A stretch of 64,000 nt of DNA from the NCBI GenBank assembly GCA_963721725.1, contig CAVRLX010000010.1:1-64000 (forward strand). The letters are read 5' to 3'. Within the stretch, counting starts at the first letter, position 1, and each line of letters opens with the position of its first letter. The position numbers and the translations under genes were made by a program. Shown here one piece after another: positions 52,272 through 61,946 of this stretch. The notes under the pieces are model-generated. The model searched no databases and had not been told where the DNA came from. It worked only from the letters and a program-made list of their open reading frames with translations. The stretch comes from RI-153 sp963721725 (GTDB lineage Bacteria; Chloroflexota; Anaerolineae; Caldilineales; Caldilineaceae).

Positions 52272-53381
52272 TTATAATGTGGCAATTTCTACAAACGGCA
52301 CACGCCCATCCAGCCCGGTGTGCCACGCTTCATCACCTTGCCAGCAAACCGTGTAAAGGGTGCTGGCATAGGGAAGGTGCAGCCATTGTTGAGCTGTCGA
52401 TATTAGCGGATGGCGCCCACACAGCCCCAACATGACAAAGGAATAGGCGCGTTCGGCGGCTCTATTGTAGAGTGCATGGAGCAGACCCCGAAAGATCACC
52501 GGGTCATCGTCGGCGACGCAGACAAAGCTGGCATAAGCAAAGTGGATGGGCTGCCCGATTTCGGTGAGGGGGCGCGCACCGAGCACTCTAGCCCCGGCGT
52601 TATAGAGTGCTTTGGCGCGCTGTAATTTGTCCCCATAGGCGTGGACCACGGTCTGTTTATAGGCTGACTGATCCCACAATCCCATAACGCCCACAATCGC
52701 ATTGCCCTGACAGGCCACCACGAAATCTGCCGGATCAAATCCGCGTGTGCGTTCGCCCAAAAAATCGGCCTCGCCATAGACCGGGAAGAACTGTTTGCGC
52801 CGCCCTTCGCGCTGCAGAAAGGCAACGATTTCATGCAATTCCACTTCGTCACCGCCCAACACCTCAAAGGTCGCCGGGGAAAAGCGCTTGGGTCGGCGGA
52901 TCACCAACGCCAGGGTCAGTAAGCGATCCAGGGCACGATAGGCGGGGTAGTGGCGGCGGGCTTTTTCCACAAGAAGCCCCTCGGCCTCGGCATTGCCCTC
53001 AATAATCGTCGTGAGGTAGCCCGTGGCCTTGCCATCGCTGTGTAGGTCGTGGAAAAGCCGAAAGCCCAACGGAACCAACCAGCGCCCGCGGTGGTGCTGA
53101 TCGACGCGCAGCCCGCCAATATAGCCCACCTCTTCCGGCTCACCATTGACAAAGAGCGTGCGCAGTGAGCGCGTCGCCAGCCCCACTACCTCGCCACTAT
53201 CGACGCTGCGCGCCACCAGCGTTTGACAGACGTGCCCGAAAACCGAGCAGCCATCCCAATAGCTTGGTTCGCGTTCATAGGTCAGCGCCAGTTGACCGGG
53301 CACGGGATTTTCGCGCAGTAGGCGGCGGATGGCGGCATCGTCGGCGGGGTGGGCAAGTTCAAAACGATAGCGGGTCTGCAT
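52272..53381 (-). CDS. GNAT-family acetyltransferase-like protein (369 residues)
   Basis: The N-terminal GNAT domain (residues about 5-150: PADDAAIRRLLRENPVPGQ, VVGLATRSLRTLFVNGEPEE, YIGGLRVDQHHRGR) is followed by a second, diverged domain (about 220-365: FVVACQGNAIVGVMGLWDQS, SFVMLGLCGRHPL). The acetyl-CoA loop VDQHHRGRW is modified. It is the first gene of the leftward pair with 51495-52250. The acceptor is unknown, but two such genes together suggest lipid or peptide tailoring. Confidence 0.65.
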   Translation of the reverse strand: MQTRYRFELAHPADDAAIRRLLRENPVPGQLALTYEREPSYWDGCSVFGHVCQTLVARSVDSGEVVGLATRSLRTLFVNGEPEEVGYIGGLRVDQHHRGRWLVPLGFRLFHDLHSDGKATGYLTTIIEGNAEAEGLLVEKARRHYPAYRALDRLLTLALVIRRPKRFSPATFEVLGGDEVELHEIVAFLQREGRRKQFFPVYGEADFLGERTRGFDPADFVVACQGNAIVGVMGLWDQSAYKQTVVHAYGDKLQRAKALYNAGARVLGARPLTEIGQPIHFAYASFVCVADDDPVIFRGLLHALYNRAAERAYSFVMLGLCGRHPLISTAQQWLHLPYASTLYTVCWQGDEAWHTGLDGRVPFVEIATL

Positions 53382-53553
53382 GGGAGGCTATTATAGCAGA
53401 AAGTGCGGCAAGCGCCTTCTCTCGTAAAACAATCCCATGTGCATCGGCATCTGCAGATGCTTCATGAGATTGTTTTTGCTATGAAATTGGTTTATGATGA
53501 ACTTCCACGCTCTCCATTATGCGAATCATCCGTTGCTCTGTAAAGTAGACTTA

Positions 53554-53582
53554 TTTTTTAAATAAGCTTTTTTTAAATAAGC
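53554..53582 (+). repeat. AT-rich tandem repeat before the CheY-like gene
   Basis: TTTTTTAAATAAGC occurs twice (53554-53567; the second, with one extra T, 53568-53582). It lies 53 bases before the response-regulator start. It could be a promoter UP-type element or a bound site. Confidence 0.7.
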
Positions 53583-53635
53583 TGAGACTTTCAAGAGGAA
53601 CACCTGGTTTGCTTATGTTCATGGAGGTAGGTTCA

Positions 53636-54004
53636 ATGAGCTATCAAATTTTTGTGGTGGAGGATCATGCTTCCATGCGTGCGGCCTACGCCATGGTGAT
53701 CAAAACGCAACCTGACCTGTTACTGTGTGGCGAGGCGGAGAATGCAGAGGATGCGCTGACGGTGATCCCTGGCTTGCAACCCGATTTGATTCTCGTGGAT
53801 ATTTCACTGCCGGGCATGAGCGGCTTGGAACTCCTGAGACAGCTCAACACCGCACAGCCTGATCTGCCTGCGATAATTGTTTCTGGACATGACAAAACAC
53901 TTTATGCCGATAGTGCGTTGACCAATGCGAAGGGCTACATTATGAAGCACGAAGGCCCCGAAGCCTTGTTGGCGGCTATTTGGCGTGTGTTGCGGCATGC
54001 CTAG
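53636..54004 (+). CDS. Single-domain response regulator (CheY-like)
   Basis: This 122-residue receiver follows GGAGGT 7 bases before ATG 53636. The acidic pocket (VVEDHASMR, ED at 9-10), phospho-acceptor Asp55 (LILVDISLPGMS), VSGHDK and the later conserved Lys (YIMKHEGP) are present. No output domain, so it either acts on the flagellar motor or relays phosphate. The gene overlaps the HDOD gene end by 4 bases, tail to tail. Confidence 0.85.
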   Translation: MSYQIFVVEDHASMRAAYAMVIKTQPDLLLCGEAENAEDALTVIPGLQPDLILVDISLPGMSGLELLRQLNTAQPDLPAIIVSGHDKTLYADSALTNAKGYIMKHEGPEALLAAIWRVLRHA

Positions 54005-55185
54005 ACCGCGGCATATCCTGCTTGCGCTGGGACGAGCCGTTGACCGTGATCTGTCTTGGCGAGATAGTCGCGATCCAATGGGTGGACAACTGCTGGTGTG
54101 CGCTCTTGATGATGCATATAGTTGGCAGCATGGAGCACCGTAAGCGCGTGACAATCTGCGTTGCCATAGACTCCCGGCTCGTGGTGAAAGCCAACCGCAA
54201 TGATGATCTCTTCGTTAAATCCCCATAACCCCAATAAATAGGCCCCTAATTCGGCATGGGAAACCCCAAAAATCTGACGTTCAGCCTGATGCAGTGACAT
54301 TTTGGCACTGCGCGCCAGCGCCATAGTTGGGAAATAATCCTGAGCAAAGTAAGTGCAAAAGATCAACTTGCCAATGTCGTGGACCATGCCTGCCAAAATG
54401 GCATTGTCGATGGTGGTACGATCTGTGCTGAGATGACGAATCATCAAACGTGCCCGCTGGCTTACGTCCAACATATGACCGTAGAGATCTTGGCGCAGAT
54501 TGCGTGTTTTTTCGCTTTCCAAAACCGAGAATACCGTCACTGCCTGTACAAGGGCGCGCACAGTGTCCAGCCCCAGCAAGATCACCGCCTGTTGCAGATC
54601 AGTCACCTGTTGGCGCAAGTTAAAATAAGCCGAGTTGACCAGCCGTAACACCTCCACCGAGATGGCTAGATCCTGCGCAATTACAGCACTCACCTGTTTC
54701 ATCGACACAGTGGACGATTGCACCACGCGCATGATCTCGGCTTGAGCCGAGGGCAACATGGGCAGCACGCCAATATTGGTGACAATCTGTTGCAGCACAG
54801 GGTTGCCGGTGACTGTGCAAATCAGACTCGTCCGCTGAATGGCCTGGATCAACTGTTGGCTTTGGCAAGGGCGTGCTAAAAATTGATGGCCCAATGCTAG
54901 TGTGTCCGCCAACGCGTTCTTGTCAGTCTCCGCAGCCAGCACAAAGCGTACTGTGTGAGGGGAGAGTGCGCGCACATAGTGCAGTAAATGGCGACCCTCC
55001 AACAAAGCAAGCCGCCCATCGGCCACCACAATATCCACCGCACGCTCTTCCACCCATCCCAGAGCTGTTGCCACGTTATTACAGAAGAGGAGATCCCATT
55101 CGGCTTGCATAGGTTGCAACATGTCTCTCATCGTATCCAGAAGACGCACATCATTATCCACAAACAAAAGGCATCGTTTTGGCAT
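54001..55185 (-). CDS. Receiver-HDOD protein
   Basis: It has 394 residues. Residues 1-120 are a receiver (LLFVDNDVRLLDTMRDML, Asp56 in IVVADGRLA). Residues about 140-340 form an HDOD domain (LPSAQAEIMRVVQSS, ISVEVLRLVNSAYFN, HDIGKLIFCTYFAQ), a signalling relative of HD phosphohydrolases. The HD pair is present in MVHDIG, but HDOD proteins usually act by binding rather than hydrolysis. It probably joins nucleotide or motility signalling with the opposite-strand receiver. Confidence 0.8.
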   Translation of the reverse strand: MPKRCLLFVDNDVRLLDTMRDMLQPMQAEWDLLFCNNVATALGWVEERAVDIVVADGRLALLEGRHLLHYVRALSPHTVRFVLAAETDKNALADTLALGHQFLARPCQSQQLIQAIQRTSLICTVTGNPVLQQIVTNIGVLPMLPSAQAEIMRVVQSSTVSMKQVSAVIAQDLAISVEVLRLVNSAYFNLRQQVTDLQQAVILLGLDTVRALVQAVTVFSVLESEKTRNLRQDLYGHMLDVSQRARLMIRHLSTDRTTIDNAILAGMVHDIGKLIFCTYFAQDYFPTMALARSAKMSLHQAERQIFGVSHAELGAYLLGLWGFNEEIIIAVGFHHEPGVYGNADCHALTVLHAANYMHHQERTPAVVHPLDRDYLAKTDHGQRLVPAQAGYAAV

Positions 55186-55469
55186 AGTATTATCTCATCG
55201 GTTCTCTCGTTGCCAGAAGCCCATCATGACTTCCGCAAAAGATGGAAATCGCCTTCTCGATACGAGGAAAAATATTTGGAAACAAATGGCTACCTTATTT
55301 ATTCTTAAGGAGAATTATGGGTAAGGGTGGCCGTCTTTGGCAATGGTACTTTCAGGCATAGCTGCATCTTTTATGGCAACCAAGACCACACACAACAATT
55401 TCTCGCACCCTCCATCCTATGCTATGCTTGCACGATAGTTTCACTGAACCTACCCGAAAGTTGCCCACC

Positions 55470-56457
55470 ATGCCCATCTGGTTGACTCGCCATCATGTGC
55501 GCCAACTCCTGACTATGCCTGCCGCCATTGAGGCGGTTGAACAAGCATTTGTCCTTCTCTCCACCGCCCAAACAGTGCTACCGTTGCGTACCAATATGGC
55601 GATTGGCGACCAGCGCGGCAGCCTTTTGACAATGCCTGCCTACGTCGGCGGGGCCGTCAACGGACTAGGCGTCAAGTTAATCACGCTCTATTCTGAGAAC
55701 CCTGCGCTGCGCCAATTACCCGCCATCCAGGGCAACTTTGTGCTCTTTGATCCCGTGGATGGCCGGCTGCTGGCGGTGATGGAAGCTGGCTACATGACCG
55801 CTGTCCGCACAGGCGCGGCAACGGGCGTTTCCGTGCGCCATTTGGCCCGGCCGGATGCCGCTGTGATCACCCTCTTTGGCACAGGCGCACAGGCTCCCTT
55901 TCAACTAGAGGCCGCCTGTGCCGAGCGCCCCATCCAGCGTGGCTGGGTGATCTCGCGCCAGCTTGCACACGCCGAACAGTTTGCCCGCACCGAAAGCGAA
56001 CGGCTGGGTATCGCCCTCACCGCCACCGCCGATGTCGAGCGAGCGGTGCGCGACGCCGATATTATTATCACCGCCACCAGCGCGCACGAACCCCTTTTTG
56101 ACGGCGACTGGGTGTCCCCTGGCACGCACATTAGCGCCGTGGGTGGGCATACGCCAAACGCCCGCGAGGTGGACAGCAAAACGCTGCGCCGCGCTATTCT
56201 TGTCACCGACCAGACCCGTGCCTGTCTGGCCGAGGCCGGCGATCTGTTGATCCCGCTGCGCGGCGGGCGAGATCCGCGAAAGTGACATTGTAGGCGAAAT
56301 CGGCGAGATCGTCGCCGGGCACAAGGCTGGCCGTCGCCATGCCGACGAAATTACTTTTTTCAAATCTGTGGGGCTGGCTGTGCAAGATGTGGCGCTTGCC
56401 GCCTGGATTGTGCAAGAGGCCAGCCGCCGCACCATTGGCCAAATACTGGAAGAATAG
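55470..56457 (+). CDS. Ornithine cyclodeaminase / mu-crystallin family protein (frameshifted)
   Basis: This NAD(P)-binding enzyme is in the OCD family (ornithine cyclodeaminase, alanine dehydrogenase or imine reductase activity). Start ATG 55470. Visible are LTMPAAIEAVEQAFVLLS, GVKLITLYSENP with the catalytic Lys, MEAGYMTAVRTGAATGVSV, LFGTGAQAPFQLEAA as the dinucleotide motif and TATSAHEPLFDGDWV. The direct frame ends at 56285; a one-base shift near 56262 restores GEIRESDIVGEIGEIVAGHK and the stop at 56457. Joined length is about 329 residues. The next gene starts 3 bases later. Confidence 0.85.
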
Positions 56458-56460
56458 CCC

Positions 56461-57437
56461 TTGAACCCTCTCCACTTGGTTGATTTCTCACCCCATTTCG
56501 CTGACCATCTTGACTGGATGGCTGCGCTGTGGAACAGCGCCTGTGGCGAGGCGCTGCCTATCTCCAGCACTTTTGTCGAGTTCAACACGCGACCATCAGA
56601 CGGCGCCGTGCAAAAGGGCGTCATCGCGCTGGATGATAATGAACGCCCCGTAGGCTTTGTGCTTGCCAGTGCCCATCCCGCGCGCCGCCCACAATGGATG
56701 CAGGCGAGGGCTGGATCGACGCCCTCGCGGTTGCTCAGCCTTTTCAGCGCCAGGGCATTGGGCGAGAATTGCTGACCCATGCTACACAGTGGCTGGCCGC
56801 ACAAGGCTGTAGCGGGGCGAGTGTGGGCGGAAGTCTGCGCCCGTTTGTACCCGGCGTGCCCACAGAGTTAAAGAGCGAAGGCTTCTTTCGGCGGGTGGGG
56901 TTTGTGTCCGCTTGGGAGGATGGTCTGGTCTGGGACGTGGCACGCGATTTAAGCGATTACGCTGCCATGCCAGGGCTGGATCGACTGCCCTGTGCGGCGC
57001 GCCCAGCCGGGCCAGGAGATCGGTTGGCACTGCTTGGCTTTTTGGAACGAGAATTCCCCGGTCGCTGGTTTTACGAATGCCATGAATTTCTGCGCGAAGG
57101 TGGGCGCATTTCTGATTACATGTTGCTGTGGACCGAGACGGGTGTACAGGGGGCGTGCCGTCTCACCTTTGAAGATTCAGCCTGGCCCATGGAGCGCTTT
57201 TACCCCTATCAATTGCCGCGCCCGTGGGGGCAACTTGGCTCGATTGGGATTGCGGCCGGTGAACGCGGACGCCATTTTGGGCTGGCCTTGTTGGATGGCG
57301 GGCTGCGTCGGCTACACAACAACGGCGTCAACGGCTGTATCATCGATTGGACCACATTGGTGGATTTTTACGCCAAAGCGGGCTTTCAACCCCACCGCAG
57401 CTATCGCCAGATGCGGCAGTCATTTTTCAAAGAATAG
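56461..57437 (+). CDS. Tandem GNAT acetyltransferase (frameshifted)
   Basis: Two GNAT domains make one product of about 325 residues. The first holds GVIALDDNERPVGFVLASAH and WIDALAVAQPFQRQGIGREL with the acetyl-CoA loop; the second (about 165-325) holds FYECHEFLREGGRISDYMLL and RGRHFGLALLDGGLRRL. The frame breaks at about 56697, in the WMDAGEG segment; all else is intact. The first codon appears to be TTG 56461, 3 bases after the preceding stop. The following hydrolase starts 3 bases beyond its end. Confidence 0.8.
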
Positions 57438-57440
57438 CCC

Positions 57441-58610
57441 ATGAACGCACATTTTTCCGAGGTGAATAGCCTCCTCAGCGCCGCTGTGGGCAAGGTTGCG
57501 CCAACGTTGGTCTGTCGTGTGGAGCAGGGGGGAACCCTGCTTTTTGAAGGCAGCTATGGTTGGCTCAACCCGGCTTCGCAGACCCGCCCCACGCCAGCGG
57601 ATGCCGTTTTTGATCTGGCCTCGTTGACCAAACTCTTCACAACCACGGCTTTTTTGCGACTGGTGGCCGACGATCAGGTTGCCATTGACCAAACTGTAGC
57701 CGAGATCGTGCCCGAATTTGGCGGGCAGCGGATCATCGGCGGCACAGAAGATCCCCTGAGCAAGCGGCCTCTCCCCGCCGTTCCAGAATGGAGCGGGGCC
57801 ATTGTCGATGCCAACACCGTGACTTTTCGGCATCTGCTCACCCACACCAGTGGCCTTCCCGCCTGGCGCAGTCTCTATCGCATGTGTGGCGCGCCGCCAG
57901 TTTTCCCGCTGGATGATGCCGAAATTGCCCGCCGTCAGCAGTGCGCGCTGGATGCGATTGTGGGCTTTCCGTTTGTCGCGCCGCCGGGCCTCTCGTATGC
58001 CTACAGCGATATAGGGCTGATTTTGCTGGGCATGGCCGTGGAACGGCTCCACGGCCAGCGGCTGGATGCGGCGATTCACGCCCTGGTCAGCGAGCCACTG
58101 GGCATGGGCGTGTGCTACAACCCACCGGCAGAAATTCATAGCACAGTTGCGGCCACCGAAGATGACCCCTGGCGCGGGCGGCGGCTGCGCGGCGAAGTCC
58201 ACGACGAAAACGCCGCTGGGCTGGGCGGCATCGCCGGTCATGCCGGGCTATTTGGCAGCGCCGCCGATCTCTGTCGGCTCGGGCGGCTCTATTTGAGGGG
58301 TGGCGCGCCCTTGTTATCCCCCATCTTAGCGCATGAAAGCATTCGTGCGCAGCAGATCCCCACCGTGGATGAACGTCGCGGGTTGGGCTGGATGTTGCAC
58401 TGTGATCCCAACCCCTCATGTGGTCCTCTCTTTAGTCCCGAAAGTTTTGGGCACACAGGGTTCACCGGAACCTCGCTTTGGTGTGACCCTGCGCGGGATC
58501 TGTGCGTGGCATTGCTCACCAATCGGGTCTATGCTGGGCGCGACCGTGCTGCAATCGCTGCGTTGCGACCGGCCCTTCACAGCGCCATTATACAGGCGGT
58601 GGCGTCATGA
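57441..58610 (+). CDS. Beta-lactamase-fold serine hydrolase
   Basis: This penicillin-binding-protein/esterase-type hydrolase has 389 residues. The catalytic SxxK is Ser61-Leu-Thr-Lys64 (FDLASLTKLFTTT), the Tyr motif is YSD in YAYSDIGLILLG, and the third motif is HTG in FGHTGFTGTS. There is no signal peptide, so it is cytosolic or loosely attached. Its last codons overlap the anmK start. In some bacteria similar hydrolases sit with muropeptide-recycling genes, so a role in cleaving muropeptide amides or esters is plausible. Confidence 0.85.
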   Translation: MNAHFSEVNSLLSAAVGKVAPTLVCRVEQGGTLLFEGSYGWLNPASQTRPTPADAVFDLASLTKLFTTTAFLRLVADDQVAIDQTVAEIVPEFGGQRIIGGTEDPLSKRPLPAVPEWSGAIVDANTVTFRHLLTHTSGLPAWRSLYRMCGAPPVFPLDDAEIARRQQCALDAIVGFPFVAPPGLSYAYSDIGLILLGMAVERLHGQRLDAAIHALVSEPLGMGVCYNPPAEIHSTVAATEDDPWRGRRLRGEVHDENAAGLGGIAGHAGLFGSAADLCRLGRLYLRGGAPLLSPILAHESIRAQQIPTVDERRGLGWMLHCDPNPSCGPLFSPESFGHTGFTGTSLWCDPARDLCVALLTNRVYAGRDRAAIAALRPALHSAIIQAVAS

Positions 58611-59785
58611 TGCGTGTCGTGGGGTTAATGAGTGGGACTTCCGTCGATGGCATCGACGCCGTGCTGGCCGAGATCGACAGCACAGACGGGCAGATTGACC
58701 TGCATCAAAAGGCCTTTGTCTCTGTGCCCTGGCTGCCCGATGAACGGCGTCTGATCTTCGATCTCTTTGAAAATCGAGCCACGACGCGGGACCTGTGTCG
58801 AGCCAACTTTGTTTTGGGCGAAGGCTTTGCGCGGGCAGCGCTGACAGTCATCGACGCCGCCGGATTGTCGCCCGCTGCCGTAAATCTCATCGGTTCGCAC
58901 GGGCAAACCGTCTGGCATGAAGTGGGGGCCGATGGACATGTGCAAAGTACATTACAGATTGGCGAGGCCGCAGTAATCGCCGAACGTACCGGGATCACGA
59001 CGGTTGCCGACTTCCGTGTGGCCGATGTTGCTGCCGGCGGGCAGGGTGCGCCATTGGTCCCGATGTTTGATTGGTTGCTCCTCCGCCCGCCGGATGCGCT
59101 GGGCGGCTGGCGCGCTGTGCAAAACATCGGCGGGATAGGCAACGTCACCTTTTTGCCGGCGCTTTCGTCCACCGCCGAGCCGCTGGCTTTTGATACTGGC
59201 CCTGGCAATGTGCTGATAGATGGCGCGGTGACACTGCTCTCTGGCGGCAAGTGCCACTACGATGTTAATGGCGAAATGGCCGCTATGGGGAATGTATCGG
59301 GAGAACTCTTGGAAGCGTGGCTTGATCTGCCCTATTTTGCCCAGAAGCCACCCAAATCTACCGGGCGTGAACTCTTTACACAGACGATGGTGGCCCAGGG
59401 CTGGCAAGAGGCCCAAGCATTGGGGCTATCGGCGGCGGATTTTGTGGCAACCCTCACCGATTTGACGGCGATCTCCATTGCCGATGCCTATGCCCGTTTT
59501 GCGCCAGGGCCGGTAATGGAAGTGGTGGTGGGCGGCGGCGGTGGGCGCAATCCCGTGTTGTTGAAACGGATTGCTGCCCATCTCCACCAACGGCTGGGGC
59601 GTCCCGTTCCTGTCCTGCGTCATCAAGATCTGCCCCACCCCACGATTGACGATGATGCCAAAGAGGCCCTCGCCTTTGCGCTCTTGGCTTGGCTAACAAT
59701 ACGCGGTCATGCGGGGAACATTCCCACCTGTACCGGGGCCGCAGGAAGCCGGGTGCTGGGAAAAATAGCACTGGGGTGGCGGTAA
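58607..59785 (+). CDS. anmK: Anhydro-N-acetylmuramic acid kinase, AnmK
   Basis: AnmK converts 1,6-anhydro-MurNAc plus ATP to MurNAc-6-phosphate, the entry step of murein-sugar recycling. ATG 58607 overlaps the previous stop; ATG 58610 is the other option. Motifs are VVGLMSGTSVDGIDAVLAEI at the start, SHGQTVWHE, DFRVADVAAGGQGAPLVP, NIGGIGNVTFLP, FDTGPGNVLIDGAV and the Gly-rich EVVVGGGGGRNPVLL. At 392 residues it is typical. Confidence 0.95.
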   Translation: MMRVVGLMSGTSVDGIDAVLAEIDSTDGQIDLHQKAFVSVPWLPDERRLIFDLFENRATTRDLCRANFVLGEGFARAALTVIDAAGLSPAAVNLIGSHGQTVWHEVGADGHVQSTLQIGEAAVIAERTGITTVADFRVADVAAGGQGAPLVPMFDWLLLRPPDALGGWRAVQNIGGIGNVTFLPALSSTAEPLAFDTGPGNVLIDGAVTLLSGGKCHYDVNGEMAAMGNVSGELLEAWLDLPYFAQKPPKSTGRELFTQTMVAQGWQEAQALGLSAADFVATLTDLTAISIADAYARFAPGPVMEVVVGGGGGRNPVLLKRIAAHLHQRLGRPVPVLRHQDLPHPTIDDDAKEALAFALLAWLTIRGHAGNIPTCTGAAGSRVLGKIALGWR

Positions 59786-59867
59786 AGATAGATGGATTGA
59801 GGATTAGCAAGTGGAGAGTAGGCTTAATCGGCAACCTCAATAATATTTATAGTCGTTTTGATAATAA

Positions 59868-59897
59868 TTGACAGTAAATCCGCTGCTGTGCTATAAT
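59868..59897 (+). promoter_or_regulatory. Promoter of the SufR-like regulator
   Basis: TTGACA (59868-59873), 18 bases, TATAAT (59892-59897): both perfect. It lies 41 bases before the GTG start. Fe-S control by the regulator itself may act here, but no clear inverted operator is seen. Confidence 0.8.
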
Positions 59898-59937
59898 TCT
59901 CGTAGCGAATGACCCCGATAGAGACAGGCATATCCTT

Positions 59938-60630
59938 GTGCAGACGGTGCGTAGGCGGATCTTAGAAATTTTGAAACGGCGCAAGAGCGCAACGGTTAGC
60001 GAACTGGCCCGCCACCTAGACATGGCACCGGTTTCAGTGCGCTATCACTTGGACATTTTACAGGGCGACAATCTGATAGAGATCAGCAAGGTACGTCGTG
60101 AGGGGAATGTAGGGCGGCCCAAGCAAATTTATACACTGACCCATGAAGCCGATCATTATTTCCCCGACAACTTTGCGCCTGTAACCGCAGGCTTGGTCAA
60201 CCAGATGAAAAAAGCCCTTGCCCCAGAGCAGGTAGCCAACGCATTTTGTGCATTGGCCCAGGAAATGGCACAAGAGTTATCTCTTGAAGGGGTAGATGAG
60301 CATAATGTTGAAGAGCGGCTGGGGCGGGTCTCGGAGTTTCTCAACGACCGTGGCTATCTGGCCCGCTGGGAAAAGATTATGCCAACCGCGCTGGATGGCC
60401 GCGCGAGCTATCTGTTGCACACATTTAATTGTCCTTATGCCAGTGTGAGCCTGGAACACAGGGAACTTTGTCAGATGGATCTGGAGTTAATCCAGTCGTT
60501 GGTGGGACAATCTTGCCAACGCAAAGGCTCTTTGGCCGAGAATCACCATTGCTGCACCTATGAGATGCAAATGCCGGGCGAGGATGTTGATGTGACATCC
60601 AAACTCACCGAAATTCATCTAGTTTCATAG
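59938..60630 (+). CDS. SufR-like Fe-S-sensing transcriptional regulator
   Basis: This winged-helix regulator probably senses an iron-sulfur cluster. The start is GTG 59938, as no in-frame ATG precedes it. The helix-turn-helix is at about 17-45 (SATVSELARHLDMAPVSVRY). C-terminal cysteines follow: C165, C178, C193 and C205/C206, with spacing like the 4Fe-4S-binding Cys of SufR. It has 230 residues. It is followed directly by MoaA and Fe-S assembly genes, which fits a regulator of Fe-S-dependent enzymes. Confidence 0.8.
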   Translation: MQTVRRRILEILKRRKSATVSELARHLDMAPVSVRYHLDILQGDNLIEISKVRREGNVGRPKQIYTLTHEADHYFPDNFAPVTAGLVNQMKKALAPEQVANAFCALAQEMAQELSLEGVDEHNVEERLGRVSEFLNDRGYLARWEKIMPTALDGRASYLLHTFNCPYASVSLEHRELCQMDLELIQSLVGQSCQRKGSLAENHHCCTYEMQMPGEDVDVTSKLTEIHLVS

Positions 60631-60672
60631 CGCTTTGCGCTTGAAATTACTGCGAAAGTACTGTACGCACCC

Positions 60673-61833
60673 ATGCCTACAAATTTACGCCAAATTGATC
60701 CCTATCGTCACCTTGAAGCCGTTGTCGAAGAACAAGCCGTCCATGTTGATGCGCGGAACGGGGGCAGTATTTCCCTGATTTCGCCCGAAGCCTATCGCAC
60801 TGACTTGGGGCGTGTCACGGTGGCAAAAGCCCCCATCGCATTTCCCATTCAGAATATGCACGATAGCTATGGGCGACGGATTAACTATTTGCGTATCAGC
60901 CTGACTGATGCCTGTAATCTGCGCTGCGTCTATTGTATGCCCGAACATATGAAATTCCTTCCTCGCCACGAATTAATGAGCGATGACGAAATTCTCTTTT
61001 TGGTGCGAGTAGGGGCCAGCCTGGGCGTTAATAAGATCCGGCTGACCGGCGGTGAACCGACAATTCGCCCTAATGTGGTGGAGTTGGTGCGCGAGATCGC
61101 CACGGTGCCCGGCATCAAAGATATTGCTATGACCACCAACGGTCTTCTTTTGGATAAACTGGCGGAGCCGCTGGCCGAAGCTGGGCTAAACCGGGTCAAT
61201 ATCAGCATCGATACACTTGATCCCGAAAAGTTTCACCGCATTACACGCTGGGGCCACATTGAAGATGTCTGGCGCGGGATCGAAGCGGCAGAGGTCGCCG
61301 GTCTGCTTCCGATTAAGCTCAACAGTGTGGTCACCCGCCACTTTAATGATGATACAGATGTGGTAGAATTGGCTCGCCTGACCCTGGACCGGGATTGGGA
61401 AGTGCGCTTTATTGAGATGATGCCGTTTGGCGAAGTTACCGAATTTCAACAAACAAACACCGTCTCATTTCGCGAAATTCGCCAAAGTGTGGAGAATGTG
61501 TTTGGTCCATTGGAAGATGCTGGGTATGATTATGTCGATCCCAGCCGTCCGTTTCGGATTCCGGGCGCAAAGGGCACGTTGGGGTTCATCAGCAGCGTAA
61601 CTGAGCCGTTTTGCCAGGGCTGTGGACGGGTACGCCTGACGGCCGATGGTAAGTTGCGACTGTGCTTGCTGCGCGAGGACGAGGTTGACCTGCTCACCCC
61701 CTTGCGCCAAGGGAAATCGTTTGAGGAAATGCGCGTGCTTATGCGCGAAGGCTCTTTCCACAAACCGTGGGGGCATGGACTGGCTTCGGGCATTGTGGCC
61801 GAGAATCGCTCGATGAATCAAATCGGCGGCTGA
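60673..61833 (+). CDS. moaA: GTP 3',8-cyclase MoaA
   Basis: MoaA makes the first molybdenum-cofactor precursor. Residues 1-62 are an extra N-terminal extension of unknown role. The radical-SAM cluster motif is Cys81-x3-Cys85-x2-Cys88 (DACNLRCVYC), followed by KIRLTGGEPTIRPN and the second Fe-S cluster motif FCQGCGRVRLTADGKLRLC. It ends in Gly-Gly, which in MoaA is required for activity. It has 386 residues. No other moa/mob gene is in the window. Confidence 0.93.
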   Translation: MPTNLRQIDPYRHLEAVVEEQAVHVDARNGGSISLISPEAYRTDLGRVTVAKAPIAFPIQNMHDSYGRRINYLRISLTDACNLRCVYCMPEHMKFLPRHELMSDDEILFLVRVGASLGVNKIRLTGGEPTIRPNVVELVREIATVPGIKDIAMTTNGLLLDKLAEPLAEAGLNRVNISIDTLDPEKFHRITRWGHIEDVWRGIEAAEVAGLLPIKLNSVVTRHFNDDTDVVELARLTLDRDWEVRFIEMMPFGEVTEFQQTNTVSFREIRQSVENVFGPLEDAGYDYVDPSRPFRIPGAKGTLGFISSVTEPFCQGCGRVRLTADGKLRLCLLREDEVDLLTPLRQGKSFEEMRVLMREGSFHKPWGHGLASGIVAENRSMNQIGG

Positions 61834-61946
61834 GCTACGCAGTTTTCCGTGAAAGTGCCCTGGTGGGCCGAATTTGTTTGTGTAATACTTGATTGTTATA
61901 ACTATCTCGTGATCTTTTTCATGAATCAAAAGGAGAATAGGGTACG

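Noticed and set aside
55905..56804. 299-residue minus-strand frame
   Set aside because: Spans two genes in mirror, including both frameshift sites; not a gene.
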